From Bdellovibrionales bacterium GWB1_55_8 (GTDB lineage Bacteria > Bdellovibrionota > UBA1018): a stretch of DNA of 37,600 nt. The stretch covers positions 40,143 through 77,742 of the forward strand of contig MEPR01000044.1 of the NCBI GenBank assembly GCA_001769835.1, in the 5' to 3' direction. Made by a program: the position numbers and the translations under genes. Positions within the stretch are counted from its first letter, which is position 1. Every line of letters begins with the position of its first letter. The notes under the pieces are model-generated. The model did not search any database. It saw nothing but the letters and a program-made list of their open reading frames with translations, and was not told where the DNA came from. Positions 16,277-23,792 of the stretch are shown here, one piece after another.

Positions 16277-16293
16277 GCTATCCGCTAGATAGC
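16277..16293. other. Small hairpin in the valS leader
   Basis: GCTATC (16277-16282) and GATAGC (16288-16293) form a 6-bp stem with a 5-nt loop, flanked by AAA/TTT that can extend it past one bulge. It lies 20 bp before the valS ATG on the transcribed strand. No T-box landmarks (specifier loop, TGGN-type antiterminator, T-tract terminator) accompany it, so its role is open. Confidence 0.3.
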
Positions 16294-16337
16294 CTTTCCA
16301 AAAACCCCTATCAATCGGTTTACCTGACCTGCGAAGT

Positions 16338-16375
16338 ACCCTGCTCAGCCACTTGACCGAGCAGAACAGCAGGGT
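16338..16375. repeat. Inverted repeat with two alternative pairings at the HD-GYP promoter
   Basis: ACCCTGCT (16338-16345) is perfectly complementary to AGCAGGGT (16368-16375). Within it, CTGCTC (16341-16346) can instead pair with GAGCAG (16359-16364). The two hairpins are mutually exclusive. The repeat covers the -35 and spacer of the promoter at 16353-16381, so an operator is as likely as an RNA structure. Confidence 0.45.
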
Positions 16376-16381
16376 GACAAT
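16353..16381 (+). promoter_or_regulatory. Putative promoter for the HD-GYP gene, start point next to the ATG
   Basis: TTGACC (16353-16358) and GACAAT (16376-16381) are 17 bp apart. A transcript would begin around 16388, 3 nt before ATG 16391, which has no ribosome site. The -10 box matches only 4 of 6 consensus bases. Confidence 0.4.
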
Positions 16382-16390
16382 CTGCGAATA

Positions 16391-17716
16391 ATGATTGAAC
16401 CGCCGGAGAGCCACGCAATCGATAGTTTCTTCTCGATTTCCTTTGAGCTCGTCGCAACCGACCAAGCCCTCCCCTACGATCTTTTCATCAATTCATCGAG
16501 CCTTGAAAACCGCGAGAAGTTCGTCAAATTGCTTCGAGCCGGGGATGCCCTGACGAAGGAAGACCTGAAACTATTCCGAACGAAGTACCACCAGATCTAT
16601 GTCCGCGAGACCCAAAGATCCTTTTTTCTGAAATCCCTGGTCCTTCTGAAAGATGACACAACACCTGTTCAGCAACCCGGCTCACCCGAACGCCCCAGTG
16701 ATCTTGAGATTCAGAAAACAAGCGTTCTCAAAGAATCAGCCATCCACCATCTGGCCCATCTTTTCGAGGATGAACCATCCACCGAGGTTCTTGGCCAAAC
16801 CATCTCGGGATTCAGAGATGTCGTCGAAAACATGATCGATGTCCTCCAGGATTACAGCATCGACAAGCTTCGGGAGCTGATTGGAAGCTTGAGTTTTCAT
16901 GACTTTTACACCTACGACCATTCGGTCAACGTTTCGATGTACTGCATTCTGATCTACAAGACTCTGAAGCCCAACGCGACGCAAGCCGAGGTGATCCAGG
17001 CAGGGATGGCCGGACTTCTTCATGACCTCGGAAAGATCAAAATTCCCACACACATCATCAATAATGCAGGAAAGCTTTCGGAAGAGGAGTTCAAGGAGAT
17101 CCAGAAACACCCGGGCTTCGGAAACGAGCTTCTGAATCAAAATGACCTCAAACTGCCTGGTGATCTGGATCCGAAACAGCTCGGAGAGATCGTCATGGCC
17201 CATCACGAAAACTTCGATGGGACCGGCTATCCGAGAAAACTTGCCGGAAATCAGATCCACGTGATGGCCCGCATCACGGCGATCGCGGATTTCTTCGATG
17301 CCATCACGACGAAGCGCTCTTACCAGGACCCGCTTTCGATTGAAGAGGCGATTTCACTGATGCGGAAATTCGAGGGAAAGAAGCTGGATCCGAAGCTTTT
17401 CGAACTTTTCCTGGTCCATGCGGAAAAGATGATGGGAAAGACCGAAAGCCCGCTCGAGTTCCTGACCGAAGAGTTCGATCCTTGCCAGCCTCATGATCAT
17501 CTGCCGCTGGGAGTGACGGCGCAGCCCAAGCCCAAACCGAGTGAAAAACCGAATGCCGGAAGCATCCTCGTTGAACAACAGCCGGCGGCGGATTTCGGCA
17601 AGGTGAAGGTAATCGTACCTCCGCCCGTGCTGAAACGGGATCCCCTCGCCTTCGGGCAAATCAAGGTGATTGGCGGGCAAAAAGATCCGCCAAAACCCTT
17701 CCGCAAGAAAAAATAG
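16391..17716 (+). CDS. HD-GYP domain protein, predicted cyclic-di-GMP phosphodiesterase
   Basis: A 441-residue cytoplasmic protein. Residues 1-90 form an N-terminal module (LPYDLFINSSSLENREKF, then KYHQIYVRETQRSFF) seen before HD-GYP domains in related proteins. The catalytic domain spans about 130-350, with YDHSVNVS (His177), the metal-binding pair HDLGK (His211, Asp212), HPGFGNELL, and HHENFDGTGYP (271-281), which contains the GYP triplet. All metal and active-site residues are intact, so it should hydrolyse c-di-GMP to pGpG or GMP. The C-terminal 80 residues are a Pro/Lys-rich, probably disordered tail ending in KKK. It is convergent with a PilZ gene (11 bp between stops), the receptor side of the same messenger. 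Confidence 0.9.
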   Translation: MIEPPESHAIDSFFSISFELVATDQALPYDLFINSSSLENREKFVKLLRAGDALTKEDLKLFRTKYHQIYVRETQRSFFLKSLVLLKDDTTPVQQPGSPERPSDLEIQKTSVLKESAIHHLAHLFEDEPSTEVLGQTISGFRDVVENMIDVLQDYSIDKLRELIGSLSFHDFYTYDHSVNVSMYCILIYKTLKPNATQAEVIQAGMAGLLHDLGKIKIPTHIINNAGKLSEEEFKEIQKHPGFGNELLNQNDLKLPGDLDPKQLGEIVMAHHENFDGTGYPRKLAGNQIHVMARITAIADFFDAITTKRSYQDPLSIEEAISLMRKFEGKKLDPKLFELFLVHAEKMMGKTESPLEFLTEEFDPCQPHDHLPLGVTAQPKPKPSEKPNAGSILVEQQPAADFGKVKVIVPPPVLKRDPLAFGQIKVIGGQKDPPKPFRKKK

Positions 17717-17727
17717 GCCAACCGGAC

Positions 17728-18540
17728 TTAGCTTGTAGGGGGTTTGGGCACGTCAGGTACAAAGCCTTTCCCCGTTTTGACCAGCGTGATCACCCAACCG
17801 CGCAGGCTATCCCACCACGGAGGATTGACGGTGCGAGGCCGCAAGCCGAGAAGTTTCAGCGCTTTCACGGCCCTTTTCATTTTCCGTTCAGTTTCAGCTG
17901 TGTGATGAAACTGCAACCCATAACACCAGGCTGTTCCTGGTTGTGAATGGACCACCTTGGCGGTGATGTGTAAGCGTTGTTCCAGGATGATCAGCTCGAA
18001 ATCCACCAGGGCACCGAGAATGAAGGAGCGCTCAGCTGTGATAAAAGACCCGCCTTCCGAAATATTCTGGACCGTGCACGGTGTGACGGTTTCCCCCAGC
18101 TTCAAGGATCCGCTCAGCTGAACCGGGTAGCGGGGTTTGGATTCCCACCACCTGAGACGCTTATTGAAATAGGCGGCGCGCACGGCTGGAATCAGGAAAT
18201 AGCCAACCAGAAGTGCATTCAGAGCAATCGTCCCGAGGAACATGGGTAACGTGAACAGTCTCGAAAAATGCCGCCAGTCCTGAAACTTCTGGAAGGAATC
18301 CAAACCCAGGATCAGAAGATAAACAGGATAGCTCCAGCCCTTGACCGAGTAGATGGCGAACGCGGCCAGTGGATACAGCGAAAGCTCGGCCAGAGTTTTC
18401 CATGGAGCATGGGTCATCAAAAACGATAAATAACGGAAATAAGGCGTATCGAGCACCTGTGCTCCACTCCAGGTGTTATAAATCGGGCCAAGAAGATAAA
18501 TGAAAGCGAGCAGCACGATAGGCCAGGGTCTGGTTTTCAT
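17728..18540 (-). CDS. Inner-membrane protein with C-terminal PilZ domain
   Basis: A 270-residue protein. The first 120 residues contain about four hydrophobic helices (around 6-24, 46-66, 71-84 and 96-120), followed by a PilZ domain from about 125 to 230: KPRYPVQLSG (Arg137), the switch motif NISEGGSF (149-156), FELIILEQRLHITAKVVHS and WCYGLQFHH. PilZ domains normally bind c-di-GMP through RxxxR and [DN]xSxxG. The second motif is intact, but the first Arg of RxxxR appears to be Glu133, so binding may be weak or lost. AGGAG precedes ATG 18540. Its convergent neighbour is an HD-GYP phosphodiesterase, linking both to c-di-GMP signalling. Confidence 0.75.
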   Translation of the reverse strand: MKTRPWPIVLLAFIYLLGPIYNTWSGAQVLDTPYFRYLSFLMTHAPWKTLAELSLYPLAAFAIYSVKGWSYPVYLLILGLDSFQKFQDWRHFSRLFTLPMFLGTIALNALLVGYFLIPAVRAAYFNKRLRWWESKPRYPVQLSGSLKLGETVTPCTVQNISEGGSFITAERSFILGALVDFELIILEQRLHITAKVVHSQPGTAWCYGLQFHHTAETERKMKRAVKALKLLGLRPRTVNPPWWDSLRGWVITLVKTGKGFVPDVPKPPTS

Positions 18541-18668
18541 TTCTTTCTCCTGAACACGGGGAACACGGGGCGCCCATGATCTTGCCAGTATATCGGGAAA
18601 TTCGGAACAGTCACCCGCAACAACCTGGTGAACTGCTGAAAAGATACACCGCTGGAGATTGATCGGAG

Positions 18669-18698
18669 GAGGGTGAAGGAGACAAAGCCTTCACCCTC
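18669..18698. terminator. Hairpin downstream of the large protease gene
   Basis: GAGGGTGAAGG (18669-18679) and CCTTCACCCTC (18688-18698) form a perfect 11-bp stem with an 8-nt loop, starting 10 nt after the protease stop codon on the minus strand. No T-tract follows, so it may protect the 3' end or terminate weakly. Confidence 0.45.
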
Positions 18699-18707
18699 GC
18701 CTAATCG

Positions 18708-21700
18708 TCACTCGGCCCGGATTCGCACGGGAATTGATCCGAGAACCATTTTATCCGGCGTCCGAAGCACAATGCTGCCGACGGCATCATATTTCTTGCC
18801 CAAGAAGAGTTCACTGTGAAGCACGCCTTTTGTCAGCTGCTCTTCAGGCATGGAGTGATGAACCGAGACATCCTGCCCGGCAGTCACGATCTCGATTTTA
18901 CCCGCTTGGTCGTCGAAGCCGAGCGTTTCAGTCGTCGTGAACTTGCCGTTATCCTTCACGGTGAATCCATCCACGCGCGCTGCATATTTCATCCCTGCTT
19001 TCGGGACGAACTTCGCGGCTTCCTGATCCGTGGGACCGGCGCTTGACGCAACGGGCTTGCACGCATCAGCGGCTGCGAGGGTGGGATCACACTCGAAGAT
19101 CATCAGATCGAGGTCATTCCCCGTCGATCCGCCGGTCGTGATCGTGACACTTTTCACATCCGTCGGATACTCTCTTAACTCGCCGAGAGGCCCTGGGGCG
19201 ATGACAAACTCCCCATTCGCCACAGCGGCTTCGGCAGAGGCAAACAGTCCGTTCAGAACGAAACCACTCGTTCCGCCATCAGGAACTGACGGAATCGACG
19301 CGGACTTCACTATCCACTGGAAGTTCCCGTTCAATGCCTGCAACCCACCCTCGACCTTGCCTACACTCGTATCGGCGGTGACATAGTCGACACGTAATTC
19401 GAAATGCGACAAGGCGTATTTGTAGACACCGAAAAGGTGCATATCCCATGTTCCGGCTTTGGGAGAGGTCGTCGAAAAAACCACCTTTCGCGCCTTGAGG
19501 TCGTTTATCGGCCGCCCCTGCGCATCGCAATTGGTCGCGCGCGCCGCCACTCGTGAAGGAAAGAGCCCCCCGATGTTCGAACCCTGAAGACCCATGAGTT
19601 CCACACCCGAGCACTGCTCGCCTGCCAGCAGATTTCCATTCGAATCCGTTTTCAGCGCGGGCACTTCAAGGGTCACGCGCACAACACTGGTTCCGCCGGG
19701 AATCGTCACGTAATTGCGACTTACACCGAAACTCCGGATGGAACCGGATACGACGTAAGAGGTGGAATCATTCAGCGTCTTATGAGGAACCGCGAGATAA
19801 ACAGGAACTTCAAAGGATGGCGCTGCTGCTTTCCGGCCCCCGACCACGCGGTATGCCGAAATAATCGCACCGTGATCGCCTGGCTTCAGAGTCTCTGAAA
19901 CCATTTTTCGATCAATGCACAACTGAAGCGTGCTCGCGACGGAAGGAACAACCGTGCCCTTCCCTTCGGGACTTACGCTGACTTCCACACCTCGTCCGAG
20001 GACCATGAGGTTTGCGGCTTCCTGAGCAGCGCAGCCACCGTCCTGACTTCCCAGGCGATCCAGTACTCCGGCTTTGAGCCATTGCTGGTCTGAACCGTAG
20101 ATCGTCGTGTCGAGCACGAACTCATCCCCAGTGGTCAAGAGCTGCATCGTCAGATGACCAGCATCCGGAGCTCCCATTTCGTGGAAAGGAAGCTTTCGGG
20201 CGACATGGACCTGGCGCAAAGTTTCGTTTCCGTAGAAGTCGAGGTACACGCCTGTCCCGAATGCAGGAACATCAGGCATTGCAGGCCGGCTTCCGTCGTA
20301 AGGCACGCCCGCGGGCGAAACCATCGGAACAATGATTTCGTAATCGAGCTGAACCGGTTTCCCGTTTCTTGCGACCGGAGACTGAACCGGATCGTTGCGC
20401 ATTTCAAATAATTTGCTCCAGGCCGCAGGCAGATTGACCATGCCCTTGCCCTGGTCAATCCAGGTATATTGGCCTTTCGTTTTCTTTCCGCTTTCGGGCG
20501 AGAAAGATTCGACGTCAAACGGACGCGCTGTTTCGATCAGCACACGGCGAAGCGTCACGGAATCCGCGGCAAGCGGTTCACCCGGATGCTTCAGATTGAA
20601 TTTCTTTACCGCATCAAGAAGAAGCGCGTAGGCTCCTGTTGCCGCGGGAGCAGACATCGAGGTACCCCAGTAGACATCAAGACCGCCGCGAGCTCCCGGA
20701 GCCGTGTTGAGCTGAATCGCGCTCAGCTCCGTTCCAGGTGCGACGACATTGGGCTTGAATCCGCCGGATGCGCTCGGACCCCGGCTGGTGAAGAATAGAA
20801 GGAAATCGTCATTTGCAGACGAGCCCGCTTGTCCTCCAAGGCCCGGCCAGCCATATTGCCGTTCAATCAGTGCGCGCGAGGCTGAAGCGCCGACGCTCAA
20901 TGACATCCGGGCCACGGAAGGACTTCCCACCGTCTGCCGTCCCGGTCCGGAGTTGCCGGCGGAGATGACGAAAAGTGTGTTTTTCAGGAACGTGAGCCGA
21001 TTGATCAGCACTTCCTGAACGCCATAACCGTCGTTGAAGGGGTTGAGACCGCCGAGTGACATGTTGATCACTTCAGCACCACCGCGAACAGCCATATCGA
21101 CAAGTGCCTCGACCGCGTTGCAGCCGAAATTATTCGAGCACACGCGGTTCATGAGAATTTCTGCATCAGGAGCAGTCCCCCGCGCAAGCGTCTCATCCAC
21201 ATCATTCGCGATCGTTTTTCGGCCTGCAGCGATCCCCGCCACGTGCGATCCGTGATTTCCAGGATCATAGCCTACGATCGAAGCACCCCGAACCTGCACC
21301 TTTGCGGAGCCATCTTCGGTTGGCAGCTCATAGTTATCGAAATCAAATCCCGCGCGTTCAGCGAAAAGCTCTATACTGGCCTGAGTGTTGTTCCAGTTAC
21401 CCAATGCCTTTGAATTGCGGAAGTCGCCAGTGCCCGACGGATCCACATAAGCGACGTCCTGATCCGGAGTTGCTCCTGGAATCAGTATGACCAGAATCTT
21501 ATCGTCAAGCTTCCCGTTGTTATTGAGGTCAGCAAGTTCTCCACCAGCCTGATTCTGAAACACATCCTCAATGAGCACACCGAGCTTCGCGCCATTTCCA
21601 GGCTTCGTCAGAATCGCCTTCAGCTCCGAGGATACCTTCGCCCGAAACTGTGGAATACTGATCAGCCTGTCTCCGGCCGGAAGCGCCGGGAGTTTCGGAG

Positions 21701-22586
21701 TCGCGATCACCTGTGCCGTGATCAGGAGATCGTCAGGAGCGCCATTCACAGGCACCTCAACGTCGAACTTGGCCGCAGGGTGAAAATACATGCGGCCCTC
21801 GGCCGTGAAATCCCGAAGGTACTTGATCCGGCTCTTTCCGGATGAATCGGTATACGAGGGATGATTCAGGGTGATTCCAGTGTCAGTGATCCCAAGCCGC
21901 ACTGAACTTCCATTCACGCGTGTGCCGTCACCGATATCTTTTTCCGCTTTGCTGATGAACTCCGGAATCCCCATCCGCTCAAGGCCACTGTAGTGCTCAG
22001 TGGAATCGCGTGGCGAGGAAGAAGCGCGTCCTTCGTTTTGCGCCGCCCGCAAACGGTAAACAGCATCACGGTCAGTGATCATCGGGTTGAAAATAACGGA
22101 ATTACCAAGGTCGATGCTTTTTAAAGCTCCCAAAATATCAACAACCTGGCCATCAGCAGAAGCCTCAGGGTAGGGTAAAATGGCCGTAAAATATCCCACC
22201 TCGGGATAACGGCTCAGGCCCACGGCGCGGGCCTTCTTCAGCTTGCGAAACACCGATTGTATCTCGTCGTCCAGCCGCGCTGCTCTTTCAGCTCGAGGAA
22301 TCGACCCGGTTGAACTCATCAGGCTGCCGAATTTTTCATCGGTGAAAGTCGCCTCGACTCTGAAGAAATGAACCCCACCGCGGTTCTCAACCACAATCTC
22401 AGCGCCGTTCGGAAGAGTGACGATCTGGCTTTCGCCCTTAGGAATGCTACCAGCAGGAATCACGGGGCCTTGCACCACCGGAGTGTGATTCACACCTGTT
22501 TCCGACTTCTGGTCGGAAGAACATGCGGAAAAAACCGCGATGAAAGCTGCTGTGACGCATGACCGTTGAAAAAATTTTCCGTTCAT
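18708..22586 (-). CDS. Very large subtilisin-family (S8) lipoprotein protease, tripeptidyl-peptidase II-like
   Basis: A 1292-residue protein with a lipoprotein signal ending VFSAC (Cys22). The catalytic triad of the S8 family is visible: Asp235 in LGITDTGITLNHP, His445 in GNHGSHVAGIAAG and Ser643 in WGTSMSAPAATG, with the oxyanion Asn545 in SAGNSGPG. About 210 residues separate Asp from His. Such a long insert is characteristic of tripeptidyl peptidase II and relatives, as is the total length. The insert holds a calcium-loop-like DLNNNGKLDD (353-362). Residues 90-200 resemble a propeptide. The C-terminal 600 residues are beta-rich, with jelly-roll/pre-peptidase-like segments. It is likely anchored in the outer membrane and may degrade external protein. 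GGGGG precedes ATG 22586. Confidence 0.9.
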   Translation of the reverse strand: MNGKFFQRSCVTAAFIAVFSACSSDQKSETGVNHTPVVQGPVIPAGSIPKGESQIVTLPNGAEIVVENRGGVHFFRVEATFTDEKFGSLMSSTGSIPRAERAARLDDEIQSVFRKLKKARAVGLSRYPEVGYFTAILPYPEASADGQVVDILGALKSIDLGNSVIFNPMITDRDAVYRLRAAQNEGRASSSPRDSTEHYSGLERMGIPEFISKAEKDIGDGTRVNGSSVRLGITDTGITLNHPSYTDSSGKSRIKYLRDFTAEGRMYFHPAAKFDVEVPVNGAPDDLLITAQVIATPKLPALPAGDRLISIPQFRAKVSSELKAILTKPGNGAKLGVLIEDVFQNQAGGELADLNNNGKLDDKILVILIPGATPDQDVAYVDPSGTGDFRNSKALGNWNNTQASIELFAERAGFDFDNYELPTEDGSAKVQVRGASIVGYDPGNHGSHVAGIAAGRKTIANDVDETLARGTAPDAEILMNRVCSNNFGCNAVEALVDMAVRGGAEVINMSLGGLNPFNDGYGVQEVLINRLTFLKNTLFVISAGNSGPGRQTVGSPSVARMSLSVGASASRALIERQYGWPGLGGQAGSSANDDFLLFFTSRGPSASGGFKPNVVAPGTELSAIQLNTAPGARGGLDVYWGTSMSAPAATGAYALLLDAVKKFNLKHPGEPLAADSVTLRRVLIETARPFDVESFSPESGKKTKGQYTWIDQGKGMVNLPAAWSKLFEMRNDPVQSPVARNGKPVQLDYEIIVPMVSPAGVPYDGSRPAMPDVPAFGTGVYLDFYGNETLRQVHVARKLPFHEMGAPDAGHLTMQLLTTGDEFVLDTTIYGSDQQWLKAGVLDRLGSQDGGCAAQEAANLMVLGRGVEVSVSPEGKGTVVPSVASTLQLCIDRKMVSETLKPGDHGAIISAYRVVGGRKAAAPSFEVPVYLAVPHKTLNDSTSYVVSGSIRSFGVSRNYVTIPGGTSVVRVTLEVPALKTDSNGNLLAGEQCSGVELMGLQGSNIGGLFPSRVAARATNCDAQGRPINDLKARKVVFSTTSPKAGTWDMHLFGVYKYALSHFELRVDYVTADTSVGKVEGGLQALNGNFQWIVKSASIPSVPDGGTSGFVLNGLFASAEAAVANGEFVIAPGPLGELREYPTDVKSVTITTGGSTGNDLDLMIFECDPTLAAADACKPVASSAGPTDQEAAKFVPKAGMKYAARVDGFTVKDNGKFTTTETLGFDDQAGKIEIVTAGQDVSVHHSMPEEQLTKGVLHSELFLGKKYDAVGSIVLRTPDKMVLGSIPVRIRAE

Positions 22587-22656
22587 CGAGCCCCCTTAAA
22601 TCGACGCCCGAATACCGAGCGCCTTGCGGACGCGAATGAACCACTTTTGACTCGCC

Positions 22657-22674
22657 TTGTCAATTATTTGACAA
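22657..22674. repeat. Perfect inverted repeat TTGTCAA-TTAT-TTGACAA, candidate operator
   Basis: Seven-base arms around a 4-bp AT centre lie between the divergent protease gene and the gene at 22704. Each arm also reads as a -35-like TTGACA/TTGTCA on one strand. A TATGAT (22687-22692) follows on the plus strand but with only 13 bp spacing, so an operator is more convincing than a simple promoter. Confidence 0.45.
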
Positions 22675-22703
22675 CGAGCCGCTCCCTATGATGGACTCAC
22701 CTC

Positions 22704-23075
22704 ATGGAAAATGCGTCACTCGTCATTGAGTTTGCTCCAGGTAGCCGGGTTCAACCCACCACGGAACCCCTTCACGTCTGCATGTCGATGGGGATCGTAC
22801 TCTCGGATGGTCAGCAGATCCTACTTCCCGCTGACCAGGTGGTTTTCCATGAAGATTCCAATGGTTCCGCGCGTGTAGGGCTCGGCGGGATGAGCTTCGA
22901 AGGCATTCAGGAAAAGCAGCTGGTATTCTGGCGAGTCCGAGACCTACTCCCGGATGAGCACCTGTCGCCTCAACGGGAACTCAGGGTTACCCTCGTGCCC
23001 GAGACAGTCAAAAGCATCCATGTGCGCGGAAACCGAGTCTGGCCAAGCCGCGAGCCCGCCAATCCCCTGCACTGA
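22704..23075 (+). CDS. Protein of unknown function (123 aa)
   Basis: A soluble, beta-rich protein: ASLVIEFAPGSRVQP, CMSMGIVLSDGQQILLPADQVVFHED, ARVGLGGMSFEGI, KQLVFWRVRDLLPDEHLS and RELRVTLVPETVKSIHVRG. There is no signal peptide, membrane segment or recognised motif. It has no ribosome site (CTCACCTC before the ATG). The gene is divergent from the protease gene, sharing the inverted repeat at 22657-22674, and nearly touches the convergent outer-membrane protein gene (6 bp). Balanced composition and the good fit into the gap support it as a real gene. Confidence 0.6.
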   Translation: MENASLVIEFAPGSRVQPTTEPLHVCMSMGIVLSDGQQILLPADQVVFHEDSNGSARVGLGGMSFEGIQEKQLVFWRVRDLLPDEHLSPQRELRVTLVPETVKSIHVRGNRVWPSREPANPLH

Positions 23076-23081
23076 TTCAAA

Positions 23082-23612
23082 TTAGAACCAAAGCTTCAGG
23101 ACGCCTTGTAAATTCACGGCTGTATAACCGCCGATGGCCTCTTTTGATCCCTGCGTAAGAAGACTTCCTTCAAACCCCGCGGAAAAACTCGAAGTGAGTC
23201 GATGGTCGAAAGCCAGCCGAGGCCCAAATGAGACCGAACTCGATTTACGACTCCCTGAGGGGTTCAGCGTCGCAAGCCCGAATTTCACGCCTAAAACCAT
23301 CCCGTCCATATCGCCTGTGAAGTAATAATTTCCCTCTACTCCGTAAAGATCCATTCTTGTGCTGCTGGCGCCCAGGGAGTCGTCGTGATTCGAGGTCTGG
23401 TAATAGGCACCGATTCCGAAATCGGGCGTTAGACGGCGCCCCGTTTGCGCTCCAAATCCCGATGTTGCTTGGGCTCCACTGAAACCTGGAGAAACCACAC
23501 CGCCATTAACCCCAAAGTAGCTCATTCCCATTTCCCTGGCCAAAGCGGAGGTCGATCCAAAAACCAGAACGGATGACAAAAACGCCAGAAACCAGAGCTT
23601 GATATTTTTCAT
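23082..23612 (-). CDS. Small outer-membrane beta-barrel protein
   Basis: A 176-residue protein with a clear signal peptide (MKNIKLWFLAFLSSVLVFG, cleavage after ALA near residue 25). The mature chain is a series of amphipathic strands with Gly/Ser loops (YFGVNGGVVSPGFSG, FGIGAYYQTS, MDLYGVEGNYYFTG, MVLGVKFGLATL, SVSFGPRLAFDHRL, SFSAGFEGSLL) and ends in AVNLQGVLKLWF. The terminal Phe is the Bam recognition signal. This fits an eight-stranded OmpA/opacity-type barrel. The ribosome site is poor. The 5' leader contains a GC-rich hairpin (23633-23676). Confidence 0.8.
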   Translation of the reverse strand: MKNIKLWFLAFLSSVLVFGSTSALAREMGMSYFGVNGGVVSPGFSGAQATSGFGAQTGRRLTPDFGIGAYYQTSNHDDSLGASSTRMDLYGVEGNYYFTGDMDGMVLGVKFGLATLNPSGSRKSSSVSFGPRLAFDHRLTSSFSAGFEGSLLTQGSKEAIGGYTAVNLQGVLKLWF

Positions 23613-23632
23613 TATGAAATCGCACCACGTTT

Positions 23633-23676
23633 CCGGCCTGGCGGCAAGCGGGGATGCAGCAGCGGCTTTGCCGGCC
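23633..23676. repeat. GC-rich imperfect hairpin, REP-like
   Basis: GGCC-TGGC-GGCAAGCG (23635-23650) can fold with CGGCTTTGCCGGCC (23663-23676), with bulges, around a 12-nt loop. Its GC content contrasts sharply with the AT-rich flank. It resembles short dispersed palindromic repeats. I see no second copy in this window. Confidence 0.35.
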
Positions 23677-23743
23677 GACGCGAAAACCTCTTAAAGTCAT
23701 ATTTTAAGTAACAAAAACAAGGACATACTCTCGTAGTTTTAAC

Positions 23744-23772
23744 TTGTCCGAGCGACCTATCTCCTCTAAGAT
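23744..23772 (+). promoter_or_regulatory. Sigma70-like promoter for the lipoprotein gene at 23793
   Basis: TTGTCC (23744-23749) and TAAGAT (23767-23772) are separated by 17 bp. Transcription would start near 23779, leaving room for the AGGGGAA ribosome site before ATG 23793. Confidence 0.5.
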
Positions 23773-23792
23773 CCGAGTTTCAGGGGAAGTTA

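Noticed and set aside
15130-16356. 408-codon open frame on the plus strand
   Set aside because: It is antisense to valS, which has full-length family motifs; the shadow frame shows no domain.
16258-16390. T-box or tRNA-sensing leader upstream of valS
   Set aside because: There are small hairpins, but no specifier loop, no TGGN antiterminator bulge and no terminator with a T-tract.
18554-18570. Tandem ACACGGGGA copies
   Set aside because: Only two 9-bp units in the leader of the PilZ gene; too short to call a repeat element.
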